16,865 bases of DNA. It comes from JAWXBM01 sp037968555 (lineage in GTDB: Bacteria; Pseudomonadota; Gammaproteobacteria; Xanthomonadales; SZUA-36). Below are positions 1-7,426 of this stretch, piece by piece (positions within the stretch are counted from its first letter, which is position 1; every line of letters starts with the position of its first letter). Made by a program: the position numbers and the translations under genes. Under the pieces are notes generated by a model that saw only the letters and a program-made list of their open reading frames with translations, was not told the origin of the DNA and ran no database searches. The stretch covers positions 1 to 16,865 of the forward strand of contig JBBKVS010000006.1 in the NCBI GenBank assembly GCA_037968555.1. Reading direction: 5' to 3'.

Positions 1-1188
1 TTTGTGAGCCAACAAGCCAGCCCGACGCGCCAGGCTGGCCAGGGTGCTGGGATTGGCATACAGCCGCGCCAGTCCGTCGGTATAGGCAATAGTTTCTGCC
101 TGATCATCCTTGCGCCATGCGCTGTAGGCGCGCAGCAGGCTTTCTTCTCCCGCATCGAATTCTGTCGCCGGTGCTCCCTGCCTGTAGATCCGGGCTTCTG
201 CCAGTAGCTCTGCCAGCACTGCGACATCGCGCAATCCCAGGTTAAAACCCTGCGCACCTACGGGGTGAATAGCATGGGCCGCATTGCCCAAGATCAAGGT
301 TCGCGGCTGCCAATCCGTTTTTGCCCTGACCAGTTTCAGCGGGTAAGAAGAGCGTTTGCCAATTTTTCGCCAGGCCCCAAGGCCAGGCCCAAAACGGCGC
401 TCGGCCAGTCGCAGGAATTCCTCATCAGGCATTGCCATCCACTCTGCAGCTTGCGAGCTGGCCACTGACCAGACCAGGCCGCAGCGTCCATCTCGATGCG
501 GCAGCAAGGCAAAGGGACCGGTAGGAGTAAAACTTTCGAATGCCCGACCAAGGTGTGCTTGTTCGGGAGTCACATTACAGATGATAGCGGTCTGGCCATA
601 GTCGTGGCGTTCAACTTCCACCCCCATGGCTGCGCGTACCAGCGACTCCGCGCCATCGGCACCCACCACCAGTCGGGCTCGCAATGAATTTTCAGCGTCA
701 CCACAAGTGTATTGAATCTGTACACCATCGCCGTCTTTTTCCAGCGAGCTGACCCGGGCCGGGCAAATCAATTTGAATTGCGGCAATTCTTCCAGTCGTT
801 GCAATACCACCGCACCAAAGGCGCGTGCTTCAACCACATGACCAAAACTTTCCAGGCCCAATTCGGCGGGAGCCAGCAACACGCTGCCAGGCTGATTTAT
901 TTCCCTGACATGAATTTCGCGGATCGCCGTGGCATGTGGCTGCAATCCTTCCCACAAATCCAGGCCATCCAGTATCCGGCAAGAGCTGGAGCTCAAAGCC
1001 AGTGTGCGATCATCGTAGCTGGGCTGTAGGCTGGCTTTTGGCGTTACCGCTTCCAGCAGGCATAGCTTCAGGCCCAATGGTGCCAGGGCACAGGCCAGGC
1101 TGGCACCTACCAGACCGCCGCCAATAATCGCGACGTCAAAACTCTCCGATGGAACAGAATGTTCAGATTGGGCTTGCACGGCTGTCAT
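1..1188 (-). CDS. ubiH: 2-octaprenyl-6-methoxyphenol hydroxylase UbiH (C-terminus cut by window edge)
   Basis: FAD-dependent aromatic hydroxylase of ubiquinone biosynthesis, expected to work in the membrane-associated Ubi complex. The frame is open from the ATG at 1188 to base 1 (396 codons), so only the last few residues and the stop lie outside. Visible: the Rossmann dinucleotide motif IIGGGLVGASLA (G23-G28), a DDRTLALS segment near residue 60, the FAD-contact motif GADGAESLVR in the middle, and the C-terminal GNAAHAIHPVGAQGFNLGLRD motif of the UbiH/UbiF/VisC family. A stretch like E. coli UbiH (GHVVE, then GRAFESFTPTGPFALLP) favours UbiH over UbiI/UbiF. It starts 17 bp after the pepP stop, with only a weak purine-rich ribosome site, so it is probably translated from the ygfB-pepP-ubiH message. 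The gene order is the one known from E. coli and Pseudomonas. Confidence 0.93.
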   Translation of the reverse strand, partial: MTAVQAQSEHSVPSESFDVAIIGGGLVGASLACALAPLGLKLCLLEAVTPKASLQPSYDDRTLALSSSSCRILDGLDLWEGLQPHATAIREIHVREINQPGSVLLAPAELGLESFGHVVEARAFGAVVLQRLEELPQFKLICPARVSSLEKDGDGVQIQYTCGDAENSLRARLVVGADGAESLVRAAMGVEVERHDYGQTAIICNVTPEQAHLGRAFESFTPTGPFALLPHRDGRCGLVWSVASSQAAEWMAMPDEEFLRLAERRFGPGLGAWRKIGKRSSYPLKLVRAKTDWQPRTLILGNAAHAIHPVGAQGFNLGLRDVAVLAELLAEARIYRQGAPATEFDAGEESLLRAYSAWRKDDQAETIAYTDGLARLYANPSTLASLARRAGLLAHK

Positions 1189-1205
1189 GTTGATCCGGTC
1201 CGGAT

Positions 1206-2513
1206 TTACCCGGCCATTAAAGCTTCGATATCGGCCGTGGTTTTGGCCAGCTCAGCGGTCAGCACCAGCGGCTGGTCCTTGGTGACCGCCACGTTATCCT
1301 CGATGCGTATACCAATGCCGCGGAACACTTTGCGCACGCTGGTATCGTTGGGCGGGATGTAGATACCGGGTTCCACCGTCATCACCATGCCCGGCTCCAG
1401 CAAACGCGACTCACCATCCACCAGGTAATCGCCTACATCGTGTACATCCAGCCCCAGCCAGTGGCCGGTGTTGTGTACATAGAAGTGTTTATAGCCCTCC
1501 TGCTCCAGTTCTTCTTCCAGGCTGAGTTTGAGTATGCCGAGATCTATCATGCCCTGGGTGGCAACCCGCACCGCCTCGTCGTGCACATCCTGCCAGTGAT
1601 TGCCAGCCCGGGCCTTGGTTATGGCAGCCAGTTGCGATTCCAGCACCACGTCGTAGAGGTCCTTCTGCTCCGGAGTAAATTTGCCATTGACCGGAAAAGT
1701 ACGGGTAATGTCCGACGCATAGCCATCGTATTCAGCACCGGCATCGATCAACAGCAAATCGCCATCATTGAGCACATCACGATTGGCAATATAGTGCAGC
1801 ACACAGGCATTGGTGCCACCGCCAACGATGGCATTGTAGGAAGCCTGGCATTGGTTTTTGGCAAATACGTAGTTCAGCTCAGCGTGGATTTCAGCTTCGT
1901 TCATGCCGGGCCGGCAGACTTTCATGGCGCGCTCATGCGCTTCAATCGCAACAGCTGCTGAACGCCGCATGGCGGCGATTTCATCACGGCTTTTATACAG
2001 CCGCAGATCATGCAGCATGTGGTCCAGCGCATGAATTTCCTCAGGCGCATGAAAAGTCTTGCGGGGCTTGTCGCGGAAATCATTCAACCAGCCAATCAGG
2101 CGCTGGTCGAATAAGGGCGCCTTGCCCAGATCGTAATAAATCCTGTCCCTGTCCTGCAGCAATTTCGGTAAGCGCTTGCCCAGTTCTTCAATATCGATGG
2201 CCTCATCCATGCCATATTGACTGATGGCACCCTTGAGCCCAGTCATCGGGCCATCCCACATTTCCCGCTCGGGATCACGCTCGCGGCAGAATAATATGCT
2301 TTTTGGCGCTTTCTCATCCGGCACCAGACACAGTACTGCGTCCGGCTCGTGAAAGCCGGTCAAGTACATGAAGTCACTGTTCTGGCGGTAGGGGTAATGC
2401 ACGTCACTATTGCGGATTTTCTCCGCTGCCGCGCAGAGGATAATGATGGAGTCCTCACCTGCCATGCGCATCAACTGCAAACGGCGCCGGGCAAATTCCT
2501 GTTGTTTTATCAT
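1206..2513 (-). CDS. pepP: Xaa-Pro aminopeptidase P
   Basis: Cytoplasmic dimetal (usually manganese) aminopeptidase that removes N-terminal residues preceding proline. At 435 residues it has the usual length. The N-terminal AMP_N domain (about 1-140) holds the typical NSDVHYPYRQNSDFMYLTGF segment. The C-terminal creatinase-like pita-bread domain (about 175-425) carries all five metal ligands of the family: D257 (LLIDAG), D268 (SDITRTF), H351 (GHWLGLDVHDVG), E381 (TVEPGIY) and E405 (IRIEDN). H358 is also present, so the enzyme should be active. The start at 2513 agrees with the family N-terminus (QEFARRR), although the ribosome site is weak. It lies 34 bp after ygfB and 17 bp before ubiH, which suggests one transcript. 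Confidence 0.97.
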   Translation of the reverse strand: MIKQQEFARRRLQLMRMAGEDSIIILCAAAEKIRNSDVHYPYRQNSDFMYLTGFHEPDAVLCLVPDEKAPKSILFCRERDPEREMWDGPMTGLKGAISQYGMDEAIDIEELGKRLPKLLQDRDRIYYDLGKAPLFDQRLIGWLNDFRDKPRKTFHAPEEIHALDHMLHDLRLYKSRDEIAAMRRSAAVAIEAHERAMKVCRPGMNEAEIHAELNYVFAKNQCQASYNAIVGGGTNACVLHYIANRDVLNDGDLLLIDAGAEYDGYASDITRTFPVNGKFTPEQKDLYDVVLESQLAAITKARAGNHWQDVHDEAVRVATQGMIDLGILKLSLEEELEQEGYKHFYVHNTGHWLGLDVHDVGDYLVDGESRLLEPGMVMTVEPGIYIPPNDTSVRKVFRGIGIRIEDNVAVTKDQPLVLTAELAKTTADIEALMAG

Positions 2514-2547
2514 TCCGCTACTCTGCTCATTTTGAATTCATTCTTCA

Positions 2548-3168
2548 TCAGTGAATCAGGTCTTCATCGCCCGGGCCACGCATTTCTTCGCAAAGCATCA
2601 GGGTCACAACACGCACATATTCAACAATTTCCATGAAGGCGTTTTCGTCGCTTTCTTCGCCTTCATCCTGATTCTCCTCAGCCTCGGCATCCAGCTGCAT
2701 AGCTTCCTCTCGCTCAGCTTCCGTCATACCGGCTTGTGGATAGGCTGCCTTGGCAATGTGCCTGATGTCGTTCAGCGCTTCAGTGGCCTCTTCTGACAAT
2801 GCGGGCAATTCTCCCCCCAGACCCAGCCCAGCCAGGATACCGGTACACCATTGGGCCAGCGAATCAGTGCGCTCATACAGGGGCTGATCATCATCCGGCA
2901 GCCACAGGTTAAAACCCATTTCCATATCAGCCAGCTGCTGCAAAGTGCTGTCATGCGCTTCAGCAAACAGCTCACCTAAAGCCTGGTCGGGCTCGACCAC
3001 CAGTTGTAAAGTGACCAGCTGCGCCATGAATTCAGCATGTGAAATCGCACCATTACGACAAATCAGGCCACACAGCACTCCGTGACATTCAGCCAGCTCG
3101 GCTGCGTCCAGCGTGCCGCGGCTGAGTAACAATGCGTGGTGGAAATCAGGCATGGGATCTGGAGACAT
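2548..3168 (-). CDS. ygfB: UPF0149 family protein YgfB
   Basis: Small cytoplasmic helical protein of the UPF0149/YgfB family, 206 residues. Family marks are the N-terminal segment LAECHGVLCGLICR, the middle FNLWLPDDDQPLYERTDSLA with W107 and the GLGLGG turn, and the C-terminal EIVEYVRVVTLML helix. A very acidic linker (about residues 155-175, rich in Glu and Asp) comes before that last helix and is longer than I recall for E. coli YgfB. In Pseudomonas aeruginosa YgfB has been linked to regulation of alpA/ampDh3; whether that applies here is unknown. The start is well supported: GGAGG lies seven bases before the ATG at 3168. First gene of the ygfB-pepP-ubiH operon, divergent from the coiled-coil/zapA operon. 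Confidence 0.93.
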   Translation of the reverse strand: MSPDPMPDFHHALLLSRGTLDAAELAECHGVLCGLICRNGAISHAEFMAQLVTLQLVVEPDQALGELFAEAHDSTLQQLADMEMGFNLWLPDDDQPLYERTDSLAQWCTGILAGLGLGGELPALSEEATEALNDIRHIAKAAYPQAGMTEAEREEAMQLDAEAEENQDEGEESDENAFMEIVEYVRVVTLMLCEEMRGPGDEDLIH

Positions 3169-3238
3169 TTACCGTCCTCCGAAAAACCGTAATGTTACCA
3201 CTGGCAGCTGCCTTGCCGCAGCATGTAGTCTACCGAGA

Positions 3239-3267
3239 TTGACGCTATTGCTGACTCAACATATAGT
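3239..3267 (+). promoter_or_regulatory. Sigma70-type promoter for the coiled-coil/zapA operon
   Basis: TTGACG (3239-3244) and TATAGT (3262-3267) are separated by exactly 17 bases. Each hexamer matches the sigma70 consensus at five of six positions. The predicted start point is about 3274-3276, on or next to the ATG of the coiled-coil gene. It lies in the 107-bp gap between the divergent ygfB and coiled-coil genes. I found no comparably clear promoter facing ygfB. Confidence 0.75.
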
Positions 3268-3275
3268 GTGACGCC

Positions 3276-3497
3276 ATGGAATCCCTCGAACAGACCAGCA
3301 AAGACCTCAAGCGCCTGGAACAGCAATTAAGGCAATTACTGGAACAGTGCCGCAAGATGCGTGAGGAAAATGACTCACTGCTGGCCCGCCAGGAATCACT
3401 GGTTGCAGAACGTGCCGGCCTGGTTGCCAAAAATGAGGAAGCGCGCAGCAAAGTCGAAGCCATGATCAACCGCCTCAAGGCCCTCGAGCAGACTTGA
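3276..3497 (+). CDS. Small coiled-coil protein of the TIGR02449 type (upstream of zapA)
   Basis: A 73-residue protein, almost wholly a predicted coiled coil: from residue 2 to 70 it shows leucines spaced in heptads (LEQ, LKRLEQQLRQLLEQ) and many Glu, Lys, Arg and Gln residues, with no membrane segment. Small proteins of this kind (TIGR02449) are known to be encoded just upstream of zapA in Pseudomonas and relatives. A cell-division role is inferred from that context and from its ZapB-like makeup, and is not demonstrated. The ATG at 3276 is the only possible standard start near the 5' end, because a TAG lies in frame at 3264. No ribosome site precedes it, and the promoter places transcription start at or beside the ATG. 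zapA follows 28 bp later. Confidence 0.85.
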   Translation: MESLEQTSKDLKRLEQQLRQLLEQCRKMREENDSLLARQESLVAERAGLVAKNEEARSKVEAMINRLKALEQT

Positions 3498-3525
3498 GTT
3501 AACCCGAGAGCCAACAGGAATTATC

Positions 3526-3822
3526 ATGAGTGTCCCAGCAGAACCTGTTTCCGTCACCATACTCGACCGGAAATACCAGTTTGCCTGCACCGCAGATCAG
3601 CGCAAGGATTTGATTGAAGCTGCTCGGGTACTGGACGAACGCATGAGAGATATACGCGAAAGCGGTCGACTGATGTCGCTGGAACGCATTGCACTACAGG
3701 CCGCCTTGAATTTCAGCGATGAACTGCTCAAGATGCAACGCCATGCCGATGTTCGTGAAGTTCAGATAGACAGCCGCATCCGCTTGTTGGCTGACGAGCT
3801 GGAACAGGCAATGAGCAGCTGA
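3526..3822 (+). CDS. zapA: Cell division protein ZapA
   Basis: FtsZ-associated protein that cross-links and stabilises the Z ring. At 98 residues it has the normal length. The N-terminal globular part contains the hallmark VTILDRKYQFACTADQRKDL (residues 9-28), followed by LIEAARVLDERMRDIR and the MSLERIALQAALNFSDELL helix. The C-terminal half is the dimerising/tetramerising coiled coil. The start is supported by AGGA at 3516-3519, six bases before the ATG. It is downstream of the coiled-coil gene on the same strand and upstream of the 6S RNA gene, as in Pseudomonas. Confidence 0.95.
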   Translation: MSVPAEPVSVTILDRKYQFACTADQRKDLIEAARVLDERMRDIRESGRLMSLERIALQAALNFSDELLKMQRHADVREVQIDSRIRLLADELEQAMSS

Positions 3823-3901
3823 AATTTCAAACTGCGATGCATCACTGAGTCGCTTCGTCTCACGTTCTACCCGACAACATACCCACCCCGTCCAGTCCTG
3901 T

Positions 3902-3907
3902 TATACT
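3902..3907 (+). promoter_or_regulatory. -10 box of the 6S RNA gene
   Basis: TATACT lies six bases before A3914, where the terminal stem of the 6S RNA begins, so the predicted transcription start and the RNA 5' end agree. No good -35 hexamer is visible at 16-18 bases upstream (around 3879-3884 the sequence is ATACCC). Confidence 0.6.
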
Positions 3908-3913
3908 CAAGTC

Positions 3914-4096
3914 AGCCCTCTGAGGTGTTTGCCAGTGGGACGTTAGTGCCTTGTCCCTTAATCATGACCTCGGGGCGGTGAAACTGAGAGCTGTTGTGCA
4001 TGTTCGCAAGTTGCGAAAAGCCTGAAGCCCAGTCAACTGCTCCACCTGAACCGATGGTTCAAGGTCGCCGGCCTGCAGCGGCACTCCGGAGGGCTC
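3914..4096 (+). ncRNA. ssrS: 6S RNA
   Basis: Regulatory RNA that binds the sigma70 RNA polymerase holoenzyme by mimicking an open promoter and lowers transcription in stationary phase. The two ends pair: AGCCCTC (3914-3920) with GAGGGCT (4089-4095). Near the 3' side the hairpin CTGAACC-GATGGTTCAAG, then CGGCCTGCAGCGGCACTCCGG, follows E. coli 6S closely. The length of about 183 nt agrees with the family's roughly 184. It lies between zapA and fau, the conserved position in gammaproteobacteria. Exact ends are inferred from the terminal stem and the -10 box. Confidence 0.9.
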
Positions 4097-4108
4097 TGCT
4101 TTCAATGG

Positions 4109-4139
4109 GCGAATGAACTTGTGTTCATTCGCTTTTTTT
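4109..4139 (+). terminator. Intrinsic terminator after 6S RNA
   Basis: A perfect 10-bp stem, GCGAATGAAC (4109-4118) and GTTCATTCGC (4123-4132), with a TTGT loop, is followed by seven T residues. It should end 6S transcripts or precursors before fau. Confidence 0.92.
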
Positions 4140-4150
4140 ACGTCAGGAAG

Positions 4151-4167
4151 CTCTGAATAATTCAGAG
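4151..4167. repeat. Perfect 7-bp inverted repeat upstream of fau
   Basis: CTCTGAA (4151-4157) and TTCAGAG (4161-4167) flank TAA. It lies 12 bp after the 6S terminator and 32 bp before the fau ATG. There is no T run, so it is not an intrinsic terminator; it could be an operator or a 5'-leader hairpin. Confidence 0.5.
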
Positions 4168-4199
4168 TTTCCTTAGCTTGGTCGAAACATTTTCATTGC

Positions 4200-4814
4200 A
4201 TGAAGCATCCAGCATCTGAACCGGAATTGATCCTGCAGCAGAAAAAAGCCCTGCGGCGCAGCATGCGCGATAGACGCAGGCAGATCGAATCCGGACTGCG
4301 CGAACAATACAATCAGGCCCTGAACCTGCAACTGATGCAGCGTTTACTGAGCCTGCAACCCTGTATCGTCTCAGCTTACCTGGCCTTTGATGGTGAGCCC
4401 GACCTGGCTGCATCCTTTACTCCCTTGCGCCAGGCTGGCTTTCAGCTGGCTTTGCCTTTTATTCAGCAGCAGGATGGTGCTTCACGCATGATTTTCCGGC
4501 TGTGGCGGCCTGACGATACTTTGATCGACAATCAACTGGGCTTTGCGGAACCCAGTGAGGGTGAGGTGCTGAACCCAGCCGACCTGGGCGTCATTCTGCT
4601 ACCCCTGGTGGCCTGGGACAGCAACGGTGCGCGGCTGGGCATGGGTGCAGGCTATTACGACAAAGCCTTGTCACCTCTGCGTGAGCTGGCACTACCGCTG
4701 CGCATAGGCATCGCCTTTGATGTGCAACGGTCCGACGAAATTCCCACTGACACGCACGATATACCGCTGCACGAATTGATCAGCAACAGCCAACGGTTTA
4801 CCTTCCCGGCCTGA
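4200..4814 (+). CDS. fau: 5-formyltetrahydrofolate cyclo-ligase (Fau/YgfA)
   Basis: Converts 5-formyl-THF to 5,10-methenyl-THF using ATP, in the cytoplasm. The 204-residue protein shows the basic N-terminal nucleotide-binding region KKALRRSMRDRRR (about 15-27), the YLAFDGEPD segment, PLVAWDSNGARLGMGAGYYDKAL with the family GMGxGYYD phosphate-binding motif, and the closing segment EIPTDTHDIPL. It is linked to 6S RNA as in E. coli (ssrS-ygfA), but here a strong terminator separates them. The ATG at 4200 has no clear ribosome site. The next in-frame ATG, at 4263, would cut into the basic nucleotide-binding segment, so 4200 is preferred. The EVE-domain gene follows within 50 bp. Confidence 0.94.
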   Translation: MKHPASEPELILQQKKALRRSMRDRRRQIESGLREQYNQALNLQLMQRLLSLQPCIVSAYLAFDGEPDLAASFTPLRQAGFQLALPFIQQQDGASRMIFRLWRPDDTLIDNQLGFAEPSEGEVLNPADLGVILLPLVAWDSNGARLGMGAGYYDKALSPLRELALPLRIGIAFDVQRSDEIPTDTHDIPLHELISNSQRFTFPA

Positions 4815-4858
4815 TCCGCGACAATGCCGGTCATTCCGGCTATGTGAAATTTCCTCCT

Positions 4859-5335
4859 ATGCGATATTGGTTGATGAAAAGTGAGCCCGATGCTTTCAGC
4901 ATTGATGACTTGAAGAACGCCCCTGGCAAAAAGGAACACTGGGATGGTGTGCGCAACTACCAGGCGCGCAACTACATGCGTGATGGCATGTGCAAGGGTG
5001 ACCTGATTTTTTTCTATCATTCCAATTGTGAAACGCCGGGCATAGTAGGTATCGCCGAAGTAGCTTCAAAAGCTGCTTATCCTGACCATACTGCTTTCGA
5101 TCCCAAGGACCATCACTACGATGCTGGCAGTGACCCGGAAAATCCGCGCTGGCTGATGGTAGACATACGCTTTAAGCGCAAAACCCGGCGTCTGATCAGC
5201 CTGACTGAGCTTAAACAGCACGATGACAGTCTGGCGGGTTTTGCCCTGATACGCCGTGGCAACCGGCTTTCGGTTATGCCGGTTGAACAGGATCACTGGG
5301 ATTTTGTGCTGGAACTGGAGAAACAAGACGCATGA
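4859..5335 (+). CDS. EVE domain-containing protein
   Basis: A 158-residue single-domain EVE (PUA-like fold) protein of the Thy28/THYN1 type; the family is thought to read modified bases in nucleic acid. It begins with the typical YWLMKSEPDAFSIDDL, then WDGVRNYQARNYMRD, the GDLIFFYHSNC strand, GIVGIAEV and a C-terminal LIRRGNRLSVMPV segment. A GTG at 4844 would add five residues (MKFPP). The ATG at 4859 was chosen because family members start right at this point; neither start has a clear ribosome site. The stop overlaps the rpiA start (ATGA at 5332-5335), so the two are translationally coupled. Confidence 0.93.
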   Translation: MRYWLMKSEPDAFSIDDLKNAPGKKEHWDGVRNYQARNYMRDGMCKGDLIFFYHSNCETPGIVGIAEVASKAAYPDHTAFDPKDHHYDAGSDPENPRWLMVDIRFKRKTRRLISLTELKQHDDSLAGFALIRRGNRLSVMPVEQDHWDFVLELEKQDA

Positions 5336-5994
5336 GCATCGACCCACATCTGGCGCAAAAAATGCGAGTCGCAGAAGCTGCCTTGGCCTGGGTCAAAGAG
5401 GACAGCATCCTCGGTGTAGGCACCGGCAGTACTGTAAATTGTTTTATCGATGCCCTGGCCAACAGCGGCAAACGAATTACGGCAGCAGTGTCCTCCTCAG
5501 TTGCCACAACAAAGCGGCTGCAGGAAGTGGGCATAGAGGTTCGTGAACTGAATCACGCCGGCACACTGGATGTTTACATCGATGGCGCTGATGAGTTTGA
5601 CAAGCACCGGCGCCTGATCAAAGGCGGCGGAGGGGCACTGACTCGCGAAAAAATCATCGCTGCTGCCAGCCGTAAATTTGTCTGCATCGTCGATGAAAGC
5701 AAGAAAGTGGGCGTGCTGGGCAATTTTCCATTACCCATCGAAGTCATTCCCATGGCCCGCAGTTATGTGGCGCGCCAGTTGGTGGTTATTGGCGGGCAGC
5801 CGGTTCTGCGTGAGGGTTTCACGACCGACAATGGCAATGAAATCCTTGATGTACACAACATGAACCTGGTTGATCCAAAAGATATTGAACAGCGGATTAA
5901 TAACCTGACAGGTGTGGTCTGTTGTGGTCTGTTCGCTTTGCGACCGGCTGATGTGGTGCTGATGGCCACGCCGCGTGGCGTGGTGGAGATTTAG
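5332..5994 (+). CDS. rpiA: Ribose-5-phosphate isomerase A
   Basis: Interconverts ribose 5-phosphate and ribulose 5-phosphate in the non-oxidative pentose phosphate pathway. The 220 residues match the normal length. Visible family motifs: GVGTGSTVNCFIDAL (residues 28-42), the phosphate-binding SSSVATT (54-60), the catalytic DGADE with D84 and D87, KGGGGALTREK with K97 and the general base E106, and the C-terminal TDNGNEILDVH. All catalytic residues are present. The ATG overlaps the EVE gene stop by four bases. It converges on the thioredoxin-like lipoprotein gene 101 bp downstream. Confidence 0.97.
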   Translation: MSIDPHLAQKMRVAEAALAWVKEDSILGVGTGSTVNCFIDALANSGKRITAAVSSSVATTKRLQEVGIEVRELNHAGTLDVYIDGADEFDKHRRLIKGGGGALTREKIIAAASRKFVCIVDESKKVGVLGNFPLPIEVIPMARSYVARQLVVIGGQPVLREGFTTDNGNEILDVHNMNLVDPKDIEQRINNLTGVVCCGLFALRPADVVLMATPRGVVEI

Positions 5995-6034
5995 TCGATT
6001 ACCGGTCAATAGAGCGCTTCCAATTGTTTATGGG

Positions 6035-6066
6035 TTCCGGATATCTCGCTTCGCTCGATCCCGGAA
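6035..6066. repeat. Imperfect hairpin in the rpiA / lipoprotein convergent gap
   Basis: TTCCGG (6035-6040) and CCGGAA (6061-6066) enclose ATATCTCGCTTCGCTCGATC. It sits between two convergent genes and may form a hairpin at the 3' end of either transcript. There is no T run on either side, so it is not a standard intrinsic terminator. Confidence 0.35.
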
Positions 6067-6095
6067 TGATGGTGCCAAGCAGGCAGCCCTGCCAA

Positions 6096-7352
6096 TCAGC
6101 TTTCTTCGGCCAACAAGCCATCCATTTCCTGTTTGAAGTCGGCAACAAACTGCTGGTAATACTCACCCGTTCCTGGCCCGTTGAAGCCGGTGTGGATGCG
6201 CCGCACCACCCCCTGTCTATCCATGAAGATCATAGTGGGATAAGCCAGCACGTGATTCAGCATGGGCAAGGTTTCCGCAGCGGCAGTTTTGTCGGAAATA
6301 CCAGCGATCAACAATTCAAAATTGATCTGGAACTGATCCCTCAAGGCCTTGCCCTGCTTTGCTGCGAGATCAAAGTCCTCGAAATGTTCGTACAGCAAAG
6401 TAACCACTTCCAGGCCACGATCCCGATTCTGGTCATAATACTCAGACAGGAAAGCCACCTCATCAGCGCAATTCGGGCACCAGGTTCCCGACAAGGTGAC
6501 CAGTACCACTTTGTTCTCAAATTTTGGGCTGTCCAGTGAAACCAGTTCCCCAGCCAGATTGGGAAAACTGAACTCCACTGTGTCAAAGCCGTCTTTCAGA
6601 TAGGTGAGCTGGTAAGGGTCTGCCAGAGTTGCATCGAAATTCCTCACGGCCGTCCAGGTTTCATGTGAGCGTGTTCCCGACCAGAATTCGCCCTGCATTC
6701 TGCCCTCCACATCGATATCAGCGCTGAATGCAAAGGCATGAGCGCCATCAAAAGTTGATAACAAAAGTTTGCGGCCACTGACCTCGCCCTCCAGATAGCG
6801 GTAGTCGCCTGTCGGCGTCAAAAAGGTGCCGGTAACTTTACTGCCCTGTTGATCCAGCACCCCAACTGCCTGGGTATCTACACCCTCTTCATCAGTAAAA
6901 ACGGTTTCCCAACGCCCGGTAACATTGACTTCAGGTACCGGTGAGTCGGAATAACGATACTCAAGGCCGCGCTGGGCTGATACCGGCATCACTTGCTCGT
7001 AGCCCAGCTTCACCAGTGTCAATTCACCCTGCATTTGGTCGCCGGAACGCAACAACTCGATGGTGTTGTTGAAATGCGGAAACCGCAGCTTCAGGCGATC
7101 ACCATCTGCCGTTATTTCCGGTACCTGTACTCGCTCTATACCGTTGCTGAACCAGGCCTCAGAAAAGTCGTTGGCCAGATGCAGTTGCACCGGCAATTCC
7201 ACTCCGGGCAATTCGATCACCACGCGCCAGGTTTCTCCGTCTTGTTGTTGTACCTTGGATTCGATTTCACCGAGCGTTTCAGTGGGACTTTGCCGGGGCG
7301 AGTCACAAGCGGCTAACAGCAGGCAGAGCAGGCATATGGGAAACAAGCGCAT
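6096..7352 (-). CDS. Thioredoxin-fold (TlpA/ResA-like) lipoprotein
   Basis: Probable envelope lipoprotein, 418 residues, with a thioredoxin-like domain at the C-terminus. The ATG at 7352 was chosen over a TTG at 7379 and an ATG at 7376: GGAG lies seven bases upstream, and the signal peptide MRLFPICLLCLLLAAC then starts cleanly, ending in lipobox LAAC (Cys16). Residues about 17-240 form a beta-rich region of unknown family, with a repeated look (GEVSGRKLLLSTFDGAHAF; GRMQGEFWSG). Residues about 258-418 resemble TlpA/ResA: FPNLAGELVSLDS, then SGTWCPNC with C292 and C295, and the cis-proline loop AYPTMIFMDRQG (P372). It could reduce disulfides, for example in apocytochromes or exported proteins. 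The active site is WCPNC, whereas ResA-type proteins usually have a different CxxC pair. Substrate unknown. Confidence 0.8.
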   Translation of the reverse strand: MRLFPICLLCLLLAACDSPRQSPTETLGEIESKVQQQDGETWRVVIELPGVELPVQLHLANDFSEAWFSNGIERVQVPEITADGDRLKLRFPHFNNTIELLRSGDQMQGELTLVKLGYEQVMPVSAQRGLEYRYSDSPVPEVNVTGRWETVFTDEEGVDTQAVGVLDQQGSKVTGTFLTPTGDYRYLEGEVSGRKLLLSTFDGAHAFAFSADIDVEGRMQGEFWSGTRSHETWTAVRNFDATLADPYQLTYLKDGFDTVEFSFPNLAGELVSLDSPKFENKVVLVTLSGTWCPNCADEVAFLSEYYDQNRDRGLEVVTLLYEHFEDFDLAAKQGKALRDQFQINFELLIAGISDKTAAAETLPMLNHVLAYPTMIFMDRQGVVRRIHTGFNGPGTGEYYQQFVADFKQEMDGLLAEES

Positions 7353-7426
7353 TACAGGACTCCGGGCATCAGTCATCAACAGACCGGAAGATTAGCACTG
7401 GAATGACGTGAAATGCGGGGGAATGT

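Noticed and set aside
1440..1961. Plus-strand open frame of 173 codons opposite pepP
   Set aside because: It is the antisense shadow of pepP, which has full catalytic motifs; the antisense product has no recognisable domain and no ribosome site.
4826..4840. GCCGG-TCATT-CCGGC hairpin between fau and the EVE gene
   Set aside because: Five-base stem without a T run; too weak to call a terminator or control site.
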